From positions 1 through 64,000 of the forward strand of contig CAMCUD010000003.1 of the NCBI GenBank assembly GCA_945878865.1: a stretch of DNA of 64,000 nt, in the 5' to 3' direction. The notes under the pieces are model-generated. The model saw only the letters and a list, made by a program, of their open reading frames with translations, was not told the origin of the DNA and did not search any database. The position numbers were made by a program, and so were the translations under genes. Origin of the DNA: Bifidobacterium breve (GTDB lineage: Bacteria > Actinomycetota > Thermoleophilia > Solirubrobacterales > Solirubrobacteraceae). Shown piece by piece: positions 23,650 to 31,686 of the stretch (positions are counted from its first letter, which is position 1; every line of letters starts with the position of its first letter).

Positions 23650-24459
23650 ATGGCCTGGGACACGCTCTTCGACCGCGCGATCGCGGCGACGCCGGTCCAC
23701 GGCGCGCCCGGCCAGTACGCGGTGACGTTCAGCGAGGACTGGAACGCCCCGGCCGGCCCGAACGGCGGGTACCTCGCCGCGATGGTCCTCAACGCGATGA
23801 TGCTCGCGCTCGACGAGCCGGCACGCGTCCCGCGGACGCTGACGCTGCACTACATGCGCCCGCCCCAGCCCGGCGCCGGCACGGTCGCGGTGGCGACCGA
23901 GCGCGCGGGGCGGACGATGACGACGCTGAGCGCCCGGATCGAGCAGGGCGGCAAGCCGATGGTCATCGCGCTCGCGGCGTTCGGTGAGGCCCGTGAGCCG
24001 CTCATCGACTTCGCGGTCGAGATGCCCGAAGCGCCGCCGCTGGAGGAGCTGCGCCAGGCGCCGAAGCTCGACGTCATGCCGCCGATCGCCCACCGGTTCG
24101 ACATGTGGCCGCTGCGCGGGCCGTACCCGTTCTCCGGGGCGGACACCGCCGAGCTGGGCGGCTGGGCCCGCCTGCCCGAGCCGCGCGGCATCGACGCGCT
24201 GCTGCTCGCGATCGCGACGGACATGTGGCTGCCGCCGTCGTTCCTGCGCGCCACGTCGCTCGCTGCCGCGCCGACGGTCGAGCTGACCATCCACTTCCGT
24301 CATATCCCCGAGCCCGGAGACGACTCCCTGCATTTCGCCCGCTTTCGCTCGGAGACGTCGAGCGAGGGGTTCGTCGAGGAGGACGGCTGGATCTGGTCCC
24401 CGGACGGCACGCTGCTCGCCCAGTCGCGCCAGCTCGCCCTGCTGTTCGGGATCGGATGA
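23650..24459 (+). CDS. acyl-CoA thioesterase, double hot-dog fold
   Basis: 269-residue protein resembling the TesB-like/4HBT_3 thioesterase family, with two fused hot-dog domains. An N-terminal domain with WNAPAGPNGGYLAAMVLNAM and RTLTLHYMRPPQPG is followed by a C-terminal domain with TVELTIHFRHIP and EDGWIWSPDGTLLAQSRQLALL. The WSPDG.L.A.SRQ segment is typical of this family. It would hydrolyse acyl-CoA to fatty acid and CoA. The gene sits between folB and folK with an ATGA overlap into folK, an odd place for it; no folate role is known for this family. Confidence 0.78.
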   Translation: MAWDTLFDRAIAATPVHGAPGQYAVTFSEDWNAPAGPNGGYLAAMVLNAMMLALDEPARVPRTLTLHYMRPPQPGAGTVAVATERAGRTMTTLSARIEQGGKPMVIALAAFGEAREPLIDFAVEMPEAPPLEELRQAPKLDVMPPIAHRFDMWPLRGPYPFSGADTAELGGWARLPEPRGIDALLLAIATDMWLPPSFLRATSLAAAPTVELTIHFRHIPEPGDDSLHFARFRSETSSEGFVEEDGWIWSPDGTLLAQSRQLALLFGIG

Positions 24460-24980
24460 CGCGGGTCGGCTACCTCGGGCTGGGGTCGAACGTCGGCGAT
24501 CGCCGCGCGCAGCTGCAGGCCGCCGTCGACGCGCTCGGCGCCCACGGCGTGCGGGTCGTCGCGAGCTCGTCGACGTACGACACCGATCCCGTCGGCGAGG
24601 TGCTCGAGCAGCCGTCGTTCCTCAACGCGTGCGTGCGCATCGAGACCGCGCTCGACCCGATCGGCCTGCTCGACGCGTGCAAGGCCGTCGAGCGTGAGCA
24701 GGGCCGCGTGCTCGCCGGGGAGGAGGGCTACGTCCACCATGGGCCGCGGCCGATCGACGTCGACGTCCTGCTCCTGGGCGATCTCGAGTTCGAGCACGAG
24801 CGCCTGCGCCTGCCGCACGAGCAGGTCCTCGCGCGGCGCTTCGTGCTCATCCCGCTGCTCGAACTCGACTTCGACCTCGCGGTGCCCGACGGGCGCCGCC
24901 TCAGCGACGCCCTGGCGGAGCTCCCGCTCGACGAGGGCGTGCGGCGGGAAGGCCCGCCGCTCGCGATCCGCGCGAGCTAA
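24456..24980 (+). CDS. folK: 2-amino-4-hydroxy-6-hydroxymethyldihydropteridine diphosphokinase
   Basis: Transfers pyrophosphate from ATP to 6-hydroxymethyl-dihydropterin, the step before FolP. 174 residues with LGLGSNVGDR at the N-terminus, SSSTYDTDPVG and PSFLNACVRIET, and the family signature GPRPIDVDVLLLGD with its metal-binding aspartates, then PHEQVLARRFVLIPLLE. The ATG overlaps the thioesterase stop (ATGA). Its TAA and the convergent GST-like TAG share bases at 24977-24980. Confidence 0.93.
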   Translation: MTRVGYLGLGSNVGDRRAQLQAAVDALGAHGVRVVASSSTYDTDPVGEVLEQPSFLNACVRIETALDPIGLLDACKAVEREQGRVLAGEEGYVHHGPRPIDVDVLLLGDLEFEHERLRLPHEQVLARRFVLIPLLELDFDLAVPDGRRLSDALAELPLDEGVRREGPPLAIRAS

Positions 24981-25702
24981 GCCGTCGCGTAGACGCCCGG
25001 CGGCACGGCCCCGGGAGGCTCGGGCGCGACCGCGCGCGCCCAGTCGGCCAGGGGGCGGCCCTCGATCATCGGCCGCAGGTCGCCGACGGTCATGAGGAGC
25101 CGGACGGTCGGCGCGATCTGGAAGTCCGCGGCGTTGGGCTCCGCGCCGCCGATGACGCCGTCGGCGATGAGCTGGTCGATGTGGTCCAGCATCGCGGGAA
25201 GCTCGCGGACCGCCTGCTCGGCGGTGGGGAAGTCCGTCGCGTTGAGCTTCTGCTCTGCGGCGGTGATGCCGGGCGCCATGAGCTTGATCACCGGCGCGGG
25301 CAGGCCGGGCAGCTTCGAGCCGCGCTGGTAGCTGGGGATCGCGTCGGGCCGCTTGGCCAGCGCGGGCCAGAGGACCGTGCGCGCGACGGGCTGGAAGACC
25401 TCGTCGCCCCACGCCTCGGCGGCCAGGACGCGCTCGCGCGCGGCGGCGTCGGCGGGCAGGAGCGGCGGGTCGGGGTGCAGCTCGTCGAGCCGCCGCAGGA
25501 TCGCGCGCGAGCCGGAGACCTTCTCGCCCCCGTCGAACGTGATCGCGGGGACGGTGCGCTGCCCGAACAGGACGCGCGTGACCGCCGCATGCATCGGCGG
25601 GAGCAGTTCGACGGTGCGGTACTCGATCCCCTTGCGCTGCAGGGCGAGTTCGACGGTGACGCACGGGTGTGACCCGTGCACGAGGAAGAGACGAGGCGCC
25701 AT
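24977..25702 (-). CDS. glutathione S-transferase-like protein
   Basis: 241 residues with an N-terminal thioredoxin-like domain (LFLVHGSHPCVTVELALQRKGIEYRTVEL; TVPAITFDGGEKVSGSRAILRRLDEL is the substrate-binding half) and an all-helical C-terminal domain. This is the GST fold. Actinobacteria generally lack glutathione, so the co-substrate may be another thiol or the enzyme may serve a different reaction. ATG 25702 is chosen over the upstream ATGs at 25711 and 25714 because TATGAT (25715-25710) is 7 bases before it, giving a leaderless transcript divergent from coaX. Confidence 0.75.
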   Translation of the reverse strand: MAPRLFLVHGSHPCVTVELALQRKGIEYRTVELLPPMHAAVTRVLFGQRTVPAITFDGGEKVSGSRAILRRLDELHPDPPLLPADAAARERVLAAEAWGDEVFQPVARTVLWPALAKRPDAIPSYQRGSKLPGLPAPVIKLMAPGITAAEQKLNATDFPTAEQAVRELPAMLDHIDQLIADGVIGGAEPNAADFQIAPTVRLLMTVGDLRPMIEGRPLADWARAVAPEPPGAVPPGVYATA

Positions 25703-25709
25703 GACGGCC

Positions 25710-25734
25710 ATCATATTCACGGGGCGGGCATACT
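25710..25734. promoter_or_regulatory. divergent leaderless promoters for the GST-like gene and coaX
   Basis: TATGAT on the minus strand (25715-25710) precedes the GST-like ATG by 7 bases. CATACT on the plus strand (25729-25734) precedes the coaX GTG by 7 bases. The start codons are 39 bases apart and neither gene shows a ribosome binding site. Confidence 0.55.
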
Positions 25735-25741
25735 TCCCGCC

Positions 25742-26506
25742 GTGCTCCTCGTCGTCGACGTCGGCAACACCCAGACCCATTTCGGCACGTTCGACGGCGA
25801 ACGCCTGGTCGAGCACTGGCGCTTCGCGTCGGTGCGGACGAGCACGGCCGACGAGCTGGGCGCCGCGCTGCGGTCCCTGCTGGAGCTCCGCGGCGTCGGC
25901 CTCGCCGACCTCGACGCGTCGATCGTCTCGTCCACGGTGCCCGAGCTGGCGCCCGAGTGGGCGCAGGTCGGCGAGCGCTATCTCGGCCACGAGACGGTCG
26001 TCGTCGGGCCGGGGGTGAAGACCGGCATGCCGATCCGCCTGGACAATCCGCGTGAGCTCGGCGCCGACCGGCTCGTCAACGCGGTCGCCGCGCATGCGCA
26101 GGTCGGCGGCCCGTGCGTCGTCGTCGACTTCGGCACGGCGATCACCTACGACGCGGTGTCGGCCGCCGGGGAATACCTGGGCGGCATCATCGCCCCGGGG
26201 GTCGAGATCTCGCTGGAGGCGCTGACCTCGCGGGGCGCGAAGCTGCCGAAGATCGACATCGCCGAGCCGCGCCAGCTCATCGGCAAGTCCACGGTGGACG
26301 CGATCCGCAGCGGGATCATCTACGGGTTCGCGTCGGCTGTGGACGGGATCGTCAGCCGGCTGCGGGGCGAGCTGGGCGCCGAGACGCCGACGATCGCCAC
26401 CGGTGGCCTGGCGCGCGCCATCGTGCCGCACACGACGCAGATCGACGAGACCGACGATCTGCTGACGCTCACGGGCCTGCGGCTCATCCACGAGCGGAAC
26501 GTCTAG
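25742..26506 (+). CDS. coaX: type III pantothenate kinase
   Basis: First step of coenzyme A synthesis, phosphorylating pantothenate. 254 residues from GTG 25742, the usual length. The phosphate-binding loop LLVVDVGNTQTHFG starts at residue 2. GADRLVNAVAAH, the VVDFGTAITYD segment with the catalytic Asp and YLGGIIAPGV follow. An upstream ATG at 25676 would add 22 unrelated residues overlapping the GST-like gene, so I reject it. A CATACT -10 seven bases before the GTG supports the shorter form. The end overlaps the convergent hxlR-type gene by 23 bases. Confidence 0.92.
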   Translation: MLLVVDVGNTQTHFGTFDGERLVEHWRFASVRTSTADELGAALRSLLELRGVGLADLDASIVSSTVPELAPEWAQVGERYLGHETVVVGPGVKTGMPIRLDNPRELGADRLVNAVAAHAQVGGPCVVVDFGTAITYDAVSAAGEYLGGIIAPGVEISLEALTSRGAKLPKIDIAEPRQLIGKSTVDAIRSGIIYGFASAVDGIVSRLRGELGAETPTIATGGLARAIVPHTTQIDETDDLLTLTGLRLIHERNV

Positions 26507-26798
26507 CCCAGCGCTCGGCCCACGCGCCGAGCGGGCCGTAGGCGTCGAGGAGCCGGGTCCCCTCCTCGGTGAGGCGGTAGCCCCGCGCCGCGTCTTCGAG
26601 GACACCGGCCTCGCGCAGCTCGCCGACGCGCTGGGTGAGCACCGAGCTCGAGACGCCGCCGCAGCGTTCCTGGAGCGCTCGGAAGGTGACGGCCTCACCG
26701 TCGCGCAGCTCCCAGATGACGCGGAGCGCCCACTTGCGGCCGAGCAGGTCGAGCAGGGCCATGATCGGGCGCGTGGTGGTGGGGTCGGGGTGGCTCAA
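26484..26798 (-). CDS. HxlR family transcriptional regulator
   Basis: Winged-helix regulator: PIMALLDLLGRKWALRVIWELRDGEAVTFRALQERCGGVSSSVLTQRVGELREAGVLE, then RGYRLTEEGTRLLDAYGPLGAWAERWA. The conserved N-terminal cysteine used by redox-sensing HxlR proteins is replaced (Arg before PIM), so it probably does not sense thiol stress that way. I use the TTG at 26798, which keeps the whole first helix; ATG 26762 would remove it and TTG 26849 is too close to the likely promoter. It is divergent from an AhpD-like gene, with two shared operators between them. Confidence 0.75.
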   Translation of the reverse strand: MSHPDPTTTRPIMALLDLLGRKWALRVIWELRDGEAVTFRALQERCGGVSSSVLTQRVGELREAGVLEDAARGYRLTEEGTRLLDAYGPLGAWAERWARRSARG

Positions 26799-26804
26799 GG
26801 TTTG

Positions 26805-26857
26805 TGCTTCGCTTTTCGAAGCGCTACGGTGCTTTGAATTCCGAAGCAAGGAGTGTA
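26805..26857. promoter_or_regulatory. divergent promoters with two related 19-bp operators
   Basis: TGCTTCGCTTTTCGAAGCG (26805-26823) and TGCTTTGAATTCCGAAGCA (26830-26848) are two near-palindromes of the form TGCTTYG-N5-CGAAGCR, 25 bp apart. Between them TACGGT (26825-26830) is a -10 for the plus-strand gene; TACACT (26857-26852) is a -10 for the minus strand. Binding of the HxlR protein here would control both directions. Confidence 0.6.
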
Positions 26858-26862
26858 CGCCG

Positions 26863-27417
26863 ATGCCACCCCGGATCGCCCCGCTGGACCCGCCCTACGA
26901 CCCCGAGACGGCCGAGATGCTCGCGAAGTGGATGCCGCCCGGGGCCGACGTCGAGCCGCTGGCGCTCTTCCGCACGATGGCCGTCCACCCCGAGCTCACC
27001 GCGCGGATGCGGCCGCTGGGCGCGGGCATCCTCGGCTCCGATCGCCTCCCGGCGAGGCTGCGCGAGCTCGTCATCCACCGGACGTGTGCACGGTGCGGCG
27101 CGGAGTACGAATGGGGCGTTCACGCTGTGGCGTTCGGGCGGCCGCTCGGCCTCTCCGACGAGCAGCTGCGCGCGACGGCGCACGAGGGCGCCGCGGCCGG
27201 CTGCTGGACCGCGGAGGAGGCGCTCGTCCTGCGGCTCGCCGACGAGCTGCACGACACCGGCGCGCTCACGGACGCCACGTTCGACGGCCTGCGCGCCCAC
27301 TTCGACGACGCGCAGATCCTCGAGCTGGCGATCTGCGCCGGCTGGTACCACGTGATCTCCTTCGTGATCGGGACGGCGCGCGTCGATCTCGAGCCCTGGG
27401 GCGAGCGCTTACCCTGA
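26863..27417 (+). CDS. carboxymuconolactone decarboxylase / AhpD-like protein
   Basis: 184-residue helical protein of the CMD superfamily. The segment ELVIHRTCARCGAEYEWGVHAV carries the E...CxxC...H pattern of AhpD, which gives peroxidase-linked disulfide reductase activity. The second half, EEALVLRLADELHDTGALTDATFDGLRAHF, matches the family. It may reduce peroxides or process an aromatic lactone-like substrate. AAGGAG nine bases before ATG 26863 is a clear ribosome binding site. Divergent from the HxlR regulator, which is its likely controller. Confidence 0.82.
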   Translation: MPPRIAPLDPPYDPETAEMLAKWMPPGADVEPLALFRTMAVHPELTARMRPLGAGILGSDRLPARLRELVIHRTCARCGAEYEWGVHAVAFGRPLGLSDEQLRATAHEGAAAGCWTAEEALVLRLADELHDTGALTDATFDGLRAHFDDAQILELAICAGWYHVISFVIGTARVDLEPWGERLP

Positions 27418-27422
27418 TGGGG

Positions 27423-28424
27423 ATGCGCCGACTCACGGACAGCTGGCAGCTCGCCGATCTGGCGATCCCCAACCGGGTGGTCCTCGCACCGCTAGCCGGA
27501 ATCGGCAACTGGTTCGTGCGCCTGCAGGCCCGCCGCTACGGCGCCGGCCTGACGGTCAGCGAGATGGTCTCCAGCCACGCCGTGCACTACGGCAACGAGA
27601 AGACCTGCACGGAGCTGCTGCGCATCCACCCCGACGAGCGGACGGCCGGCCCAGGCGGGCCGGTCTCGATCCAGCTGTTCGGGCAGGACCCCGACGTCAT
27701 GCGCAGCGCCGCGCGCACCGTCGCCGACGCCGGCGCGGACATCATCGATCTGAACATGGGATGCCCGGTCCCGAAGGTCATGAAGACCGGCGCGGGCGCG
27801 GCGCTCATCAAGGACCCGGACCTCGCCGTCGAGGTGGCCCGGGCGGCCGCCGAAGGCAGTGGGCTGCCGGTGACGGTGAAGCTGCGCAGCGCCGTCAAGC
27901 GCGGCGAGGCCGACGGGTTCGAGCTCGCGCGGCGCCTCGTGCACGACGCCGGCGTCAAGGCGATCTGCTTTCACCCGCGCAGCGCCCAGGTCCACCACAA
28001 GGGCGAGCCGGACCTCGAGCTGGCCAAGGCGCTCGTGGAGGACCTGCCCGTCCCGGTGATCCTCTCCGGCGGGATGAACGAGCCGGCCTGGATCGTCGGC
28101 GCGTTCGAGTACACCGGCGCCGAGGCGATCATGCTCGCGCGCGGGGGGCTCGGCAATCCGTGGCTGTTCGCGCGCCTGCTCGACGGCGACGAGACCGAGC
28201 CCTCGCGCGAGGAGATCCTCGACGAGCTCGACTGGGTCATGGACCGCGCCGTCGAGCATCTCGGACCCGATCGCGCGGGGCGGTACCTCCGCAAGTTCTA
28301 CCCGTGGTACGTCGAGCGGCTGGGGGAGGGCAAGGCGCTGCAGGAGGCGCTCCAGCGCACCGCCACGATCGAGGACGCGCGCCTCGCGCTGGCGCCCCTG
28401 CGCGCGGCCGCAGCGCCCGCCTGA
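27423..28424 (+). CDS. dus: tRNA-dihydrouridine synthase
   Basis: FMN- and NADPH-dependent reduction of uridines in tRNA to dihydrouridine. 333 residues: TIM barrel with LAPLAGIGNWFVR, QLFGQDPDVM, the catalytic cysteine C114 in NMGCPVPKV, the phosphate-binding AICFHPRSAQVHHKGEPD and ILSGGMN, then the helical tRNA-binding domain from about 250. Two in-frame ATGs exist (27417 and 27423). The second is 7 bases after TACCCT (27410-27415) and is favoured. That hexamer overlaps the end of the AhpD-like gene. Confidence 0.9.
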   Translation: MRRLTDSWQLADLAIPNRVVLAPLAGIGNWFVRLQARRYGAGLTVSEMVSSHAVHYGNEKTCTELLRIHPDERTAGPGGPVSIQLFGQDPDVMRSAARTVADAGADIIDLNMGCPVPKVMKTGAGAALIKDPDLAVEVARAAAEGSGLPVTVKLRSAVKRGEADGFELARRLVHDAGVKAICFHPRSAQVHHKGEPDLELAKALVEDLPVPVILSGGMNEPAWIVGAFEYTGAEAIMLARGGLGNPWLFARLLDGDETEPSREEILDELDWVMDRAVEHLGPDRAGRYLRKFYPWYVERLGEGKALQEALQRTATIEDARLALAPLRAAAAPA

Positions 28425-28442
28425 GCGCGCTCGGCCCGCTGC

Positions 28443-28498
28443 TACACTCACGCGCTCGCCGGACCCGTACTCCGACTGTCCCCCCGGCATTTCGGGGG
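28443..28498 (+). promoter_or_regulatory. greA promoter and leader hairpin
   Basis: TACACT (28443-28448) is a candidate -10 giving a leader of about 55 bases. The leader contains a CCCCCG/CGGGGG hairpin (28481-28486 with 28493-28498) followed by ATTCT. It could act as an attenuator like the one in the E. coli greA leader, but it is short. Confidence 0.4.
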
Positions 28499-28509
28499 AT
28501 TCTGCGCTT

Positions 28510-28992
28510 ATGCCGAAGGACGTCATCCTCACTCGCGAAGGCCTTGAGAAGCTCAAGGAGGAGCTGGAGTACCTCCAGACCGAGAAGCGCCGGGAGGTCG
28601 CCGAGCGCATCAAGGAAGCGCGGGAGTTCGGGGACATCTCGGAGAACTCGGAGTACGACGACGCGAAGAACGAGCAGGCCATGCTCGAGTCGCGCATCGC
28701 CCAGGTCGAGGAGAAGCTGCGCTCAGCCACGGTCATCGAGGCGGGCGACGTCTCGACCGACGAGGTCCAGGTCGGCTCGGTCGTCCACGTCAAGGACGAG
28801 CAGAGCGGCAAGTCGCAGAAGTTCACGATCGTCGGCTCGGCCGAGGCCAGCGTCGCCGAGGGCAAGCTCTCCAACGAGTCGCCCGTCGGCCGTGCCCTGC
28901 TGGGGCACAAGCGCAACGAGGTCGTCGAGGTCTCGCTGCCCAACGGCAAGGCCCGGCAGCTGAAGATCACGAAGATCGACGTCGGGCTCTAG
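28510..28992 (+). CDS. greA: transcription elongation factor GreA
   Basis: 160 residues, the standard length. The N-terminal coiled coil inserts into the RNA polymerase secondary channel and stimulates cleavage of backtracked RNA; the acidic tip is in REFGDISENSEYDDAKNEQ, where the Asp/Glu pair chelates the catalytic metal. The C-terminal FKBP-like domain (VQVGSVVHVKDEQ..., SPVGRALLGHKRNEVVEV) binds polymerase. It is separated from lysS by only 9 bases, so the two are probably co-transcribed. Confidence 0.95.
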   Translation: MPKDVILTREGLEKLKEELEYLQTEKRREVAERIKEAREFGDISENSEYDDAKNEQAMLESRIAQVEEKLRSATVIEAGDVSTDEVQVGSVVHVKDEQSGKSQKFTIVGSAEASVAEGKLSNESPVGRALLGHKRNEVVEVSLPNGKARQLKITKIDVGL

Positions 28993-29001
28993 GGACGCCC
29001 C

Positions 29002-30450
29002 GTGGAGGACGAGCTCCTCGCGCAGCGGCGGGAGAAGCTCGACCGTCTGCGTTCCGACGGGATCGATCCGTTCCCGCACGCGTTTCCCGGCGTGGAGGCG
29101 ATCGCGGCCGTCCGCGCTGCCCACCAGGGCCTGGCCGATGGCGAGGAGACCGAGGTCTCGCACCGCGTCGCCGGCCGCATCGCCGCGCGCCGCGGACAGG
29201 GCAAGATGGCGTTCATCGACCTCGTCGACCGGTCGGGGCGGATCCAGCTGCAGGCCCGCCTCGACGTCCTGGGAGCGGAGACGCACGAGCGGCTGCTGAA
29301 CCTCGACCTGGGCGACCTCATCGGCATCGACGGCACCGCGTTCATGAGCCGCCGCGGGGAGCTCACCCTGCGCGTCGACGGGTTCACCGTCCTGGCGAAG
29401 TCGCTGCGCCCGCCGCCGGACAAGCACCACGGCCTGCACGACGTCGAGACGCGCTACCGCCAGCGCGAGCTCGACCTCATCGCCAACGAGGAGTCGCGCG
29501 AGGTCTTCGTCAACCGGGCGCGGATCATCAGCGCGATCCGGCGTGCGCTGGACGACGACGGGTTCGTGGAGGTCGAGACGCCGACGCTCGTGTCGCTCTA
29601 CGGCGGCGCGCTCGCCAAGCCGTTCACCACGCACTTCAACGCGCTGCACCAGGACATGTACCTGCGGATCGCCACCGAGCTCTACCTCAAGCGGCTCATC
29701 GTGGGGGGCCTCGAGCGTGTGTACGAGCTGGGCAAGAACTTCCGCAACGAGGGGCTCTCGCCAAGGCACAACCCCGAGTTCACGATGATCGAGTGGTACG
29801 AGGCCTACGCCGACTACCTCGACGAGACACGCCGGGTCGAGGAGGTCGTCTGCGCGGCGGCCCGCGCCGTCGACTACCAGGGCGAGCTGCAGCTCTTCGA
29901 GCCGTGGAAGCGGATCACGCTGCGCGACGCGATCCTCGAGCAGACCGGGATCGACGTGCTCGAGCACCGCGAGCGTGACGCGCTGGCAGCCGTCATCGAC
30001 GCCCACCCGACCCACCGCATCCCCACAAAGGACCGGACCTGGCCCCAGCTCGTCGACGACCTCCTCGGGGAGTTCGTCGAGCCGACGCTCCAGCAGCCGA
30101 CGTTCCTCATGGACTACCCGGTGGAGCTCTCCCCGTTCGCCAAGCGCCACCGGGAGATCGACGGGCTGACCGAGCGCTTCGAGGCGTACATCTGCGGGAT
30201 CGAGATCGCCAACGCGTTCACGGAGCTCAACGACCCGGACGACCAGCGCGCCCGGTTCGAGGCGCAGGTCCGGTATGCGGGGGAAGGCGACGAGGAGGCC
30301 CAGCCGTACGACGAGAGCTACGTGCGGGCACTCGAGCACGGCATGCCGCCGACCGGCGGCGTGGGCGTCGGCATCGATCGCCTGACGATGATCCTCACGG
30401 GTCGCGACACCATCCGGGAGGTCATCCTCTTCCCGGCGCTCCGCGACTGA
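29002..30450 (+). CDS. lysS: lysyl-tRNA synthetase, class II
   Basis: 482 residues. The N-terminal OB-fold anticodon-binding domain (RIAARRGQGKMAFIDLVDRSGRIQLQ) is followed by the class II catalytic core: motif 1 around FVEVETPTLV, motif 2 FRNEGLSPRHNPEFTMIEWYEAY and motif 3 GGVGVGIDRLTMILTGRDTIREVILFP. It charges tRNA-Lys with lysine using ATP. The GTG start follows AGGGACG. Downstream of greA in one unit. Confidence 0.95.
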   Translation: MEDELLAQRREKLDRLRSDGIDPFPHAFPGVEAIAAVRAAHQGLADGEETEVSHRVAGRIAARRGQGKMAFIDLVDRSGRIQLQARLDVLGAETHERLLNLDLGDLIGIDGTAFMSRRGELTLRVDGFTVLAKSLRPPPDKHHGLHDVETRYRQRELDLIANEESREVFVNRARIISAIRRALDDDGFVEVETPTLVSLYGGALAKPFTTHFNALHQDMYLRIATELYLKRLIVGGLERVYELGKNFRNEGLSPRHNPEFTMIEWYEAYADYLDETRRVEEVVCAAARAVDYQGELQLFEPWKRITLRDAILEQTGIDVLEHRERDALAAVIDAHPTHRIPTKDRTWPQLVDDLLGEFVEPTLQQPTFLMDYPVELSPFAKRHREIDGLTERFEAYICGIEIANAFTELNDPDDQRARFEAQVRYAGEGDEEAQPYDESYVRALEHGMPPTGGVGVGIDRLTMILTGRDTIREVILFPALRD

Positions 30451-30497
30451 AATCCGGAAGTTTCAGTTCTCGGCGTCCGCTGCCGATTGCTGCGCGT

Positions 30498-31427
30498 ATG
30501 ACCCTCACCTTGCGTCGTGTCGCGGGCCTGCTCGCGGCGACCACCCTTCTCGCCGGCACGGTGCCCGGCGCTGCGCACGCCCAGGACGGGCGCTTCACCG
30601 TCAACGTCCACGTCGAGTACGACTCCGGGCGGACCACCGACTTCCGCGTCGGCGAGATCGTCATGGTCTCCGTCAAGGACGCGCAGGCGAAGGCCTCGCC
30701 CACGAAGATCTGCTGGTCGCCCGCCCCGATCGACCGCCCCGCCTGCTCGCCGAGCAACCAGGGCGCGCCGGCCGAGGTCGGCACCCAGAAGCTCACGATC
30801 ACCATGAGCGACGGCTCGACCGCGACGCACGAGTTCGCCGTCGGCCCCGCGGCGTCCCAGTTGCAGCCGATCACGAAGGCGACGGCGCCCGTCCCGTTCG
30901 AGGTGACGTGCACGAGCCAGCTCTACGGCCAGCGCCTGGAGGACGGCACCTACGCGATGCCGCTCGGCCCCGTCGCCGCCGGCCGCCAGGTCGCGGCCTA
31001 CTACGACGCGGGCGGCGGCTACTACCAGGTGGCCTCGTACAGCACGTTCACGCCGGGCTTCATGTCGTCGAAGTGCCTGAAGGCGGTGTCGGCGGGCGCG
31101 ACGAGGACGCAGTCGAGCTACACCCTGAAGTCCAACGCCGAGAAGACGTATTACCTGAAGGTGCCGAAGGGCTTCGAGGTCAAGGGCTACAGCGGCGACG
31201 CGTCGGGTGTCGGCTACGCCATCGATGTGAAGGGCGGCGGCTTCGGCAACGGCGTCGCGAACCCGATCTCGGTCAAGGGCGGCGGCGTGCATCTGCCGTT
31301 CCTCGGGGCCACGGTGACGAAGGACGGCTACGACAAGGACAAGGGCTGGTTCGTCCGTGTGAAGACCGGCAAGCTGAAGAAGCCGCTGGTCCTGCAGATC
31401 TACGCGTACGGCACGCGCGACCAGTAG
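30498..31427 (+). CDS. secreted protein of unknown function
   Basis: 309 residues beginning with a standard Sec signal peptide (LRRVAGLLAATTLLAGTVPGAAHA, cleavage after AHA near 28). The mature part is mostly beta and has four cysteines that could form disulfides (CWSPAPIDRPAC and a later pair). The C-terminal 120 residues are Gly/Lys-rich (KGGGFGNGVANP, VKGGGVHLPF). I do not recognise the family. A structural or ligand-binding extracellular role is possible. No clear ribosome binding site precedes the ATG. A 26-bp palindrome 41 bases after the stop likely ends its transcript. Confidence 0.7.
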   Translation: MTLTLRRVAGLLAATTLLAGTVPGAAHAQDGRFTVNVHVEYDSGRTTDFRVGEIVMVSVKDAQAKASPTKICWSPAPIDRPACSPSNQGAPAEVGTQKLTITMSDGSTATHEFAVGPAASQLQPITKATAPVPFEVTCTSQLYGQRLEDGTYAMPLGPVAAGRQVAAYYDAGGGYYQVASYSTFTPGFMSSKCLKAVSAGATRTQSSYTLKSNAEKTYYLKVPKGFEVKGYSGDASGVGYAIDVKGGGFGNGVANPISVKGGGVHLPFLGATVTKDGYDKDKGWFVRVKTGKLKKPLVLQIYAYGTRDQ

Positions 31428-31467
31428 GCCTCGACATCACCGGCCACCCTTCCTCCAGTCGGTCCGA

Positions 31468-31493
31468 GCATGGAGCGCCGCGGCGCTCCATGC
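31468..31493. terminator. 26-bp perfect palindrome, probable terminator
   Basis: GCATGGAGCGC and GCGCTCCATGC flank a CGCG centre without mismatch. As RNA it folds into an 11-bp stem and would end the upstream secreted-protein transcript. As DNA it could be an operator for clpC, whose candidate -10 (TAGGAT, 31519-31524) is 26 bases further on. Confidence 0.55.
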
Positions 31494-31686
31494 GGTCGGT
31501 GGACGGGAGGGTGGTTGGTAGGATGAGCTATGCCCGGTGATCGTCTCCGAACTGCTCATCCTGCGGCCCCAGCGGCCGATAGAGGGGGTAGAACGGAGAT
31601 GTTCGCGTCCCCGAAACCCGTCCGCCCGTACTACTTCCGCACTTTGAGCTCGAGGCTCCGCCCCAGCAGGAAGGACACGTAGCACC

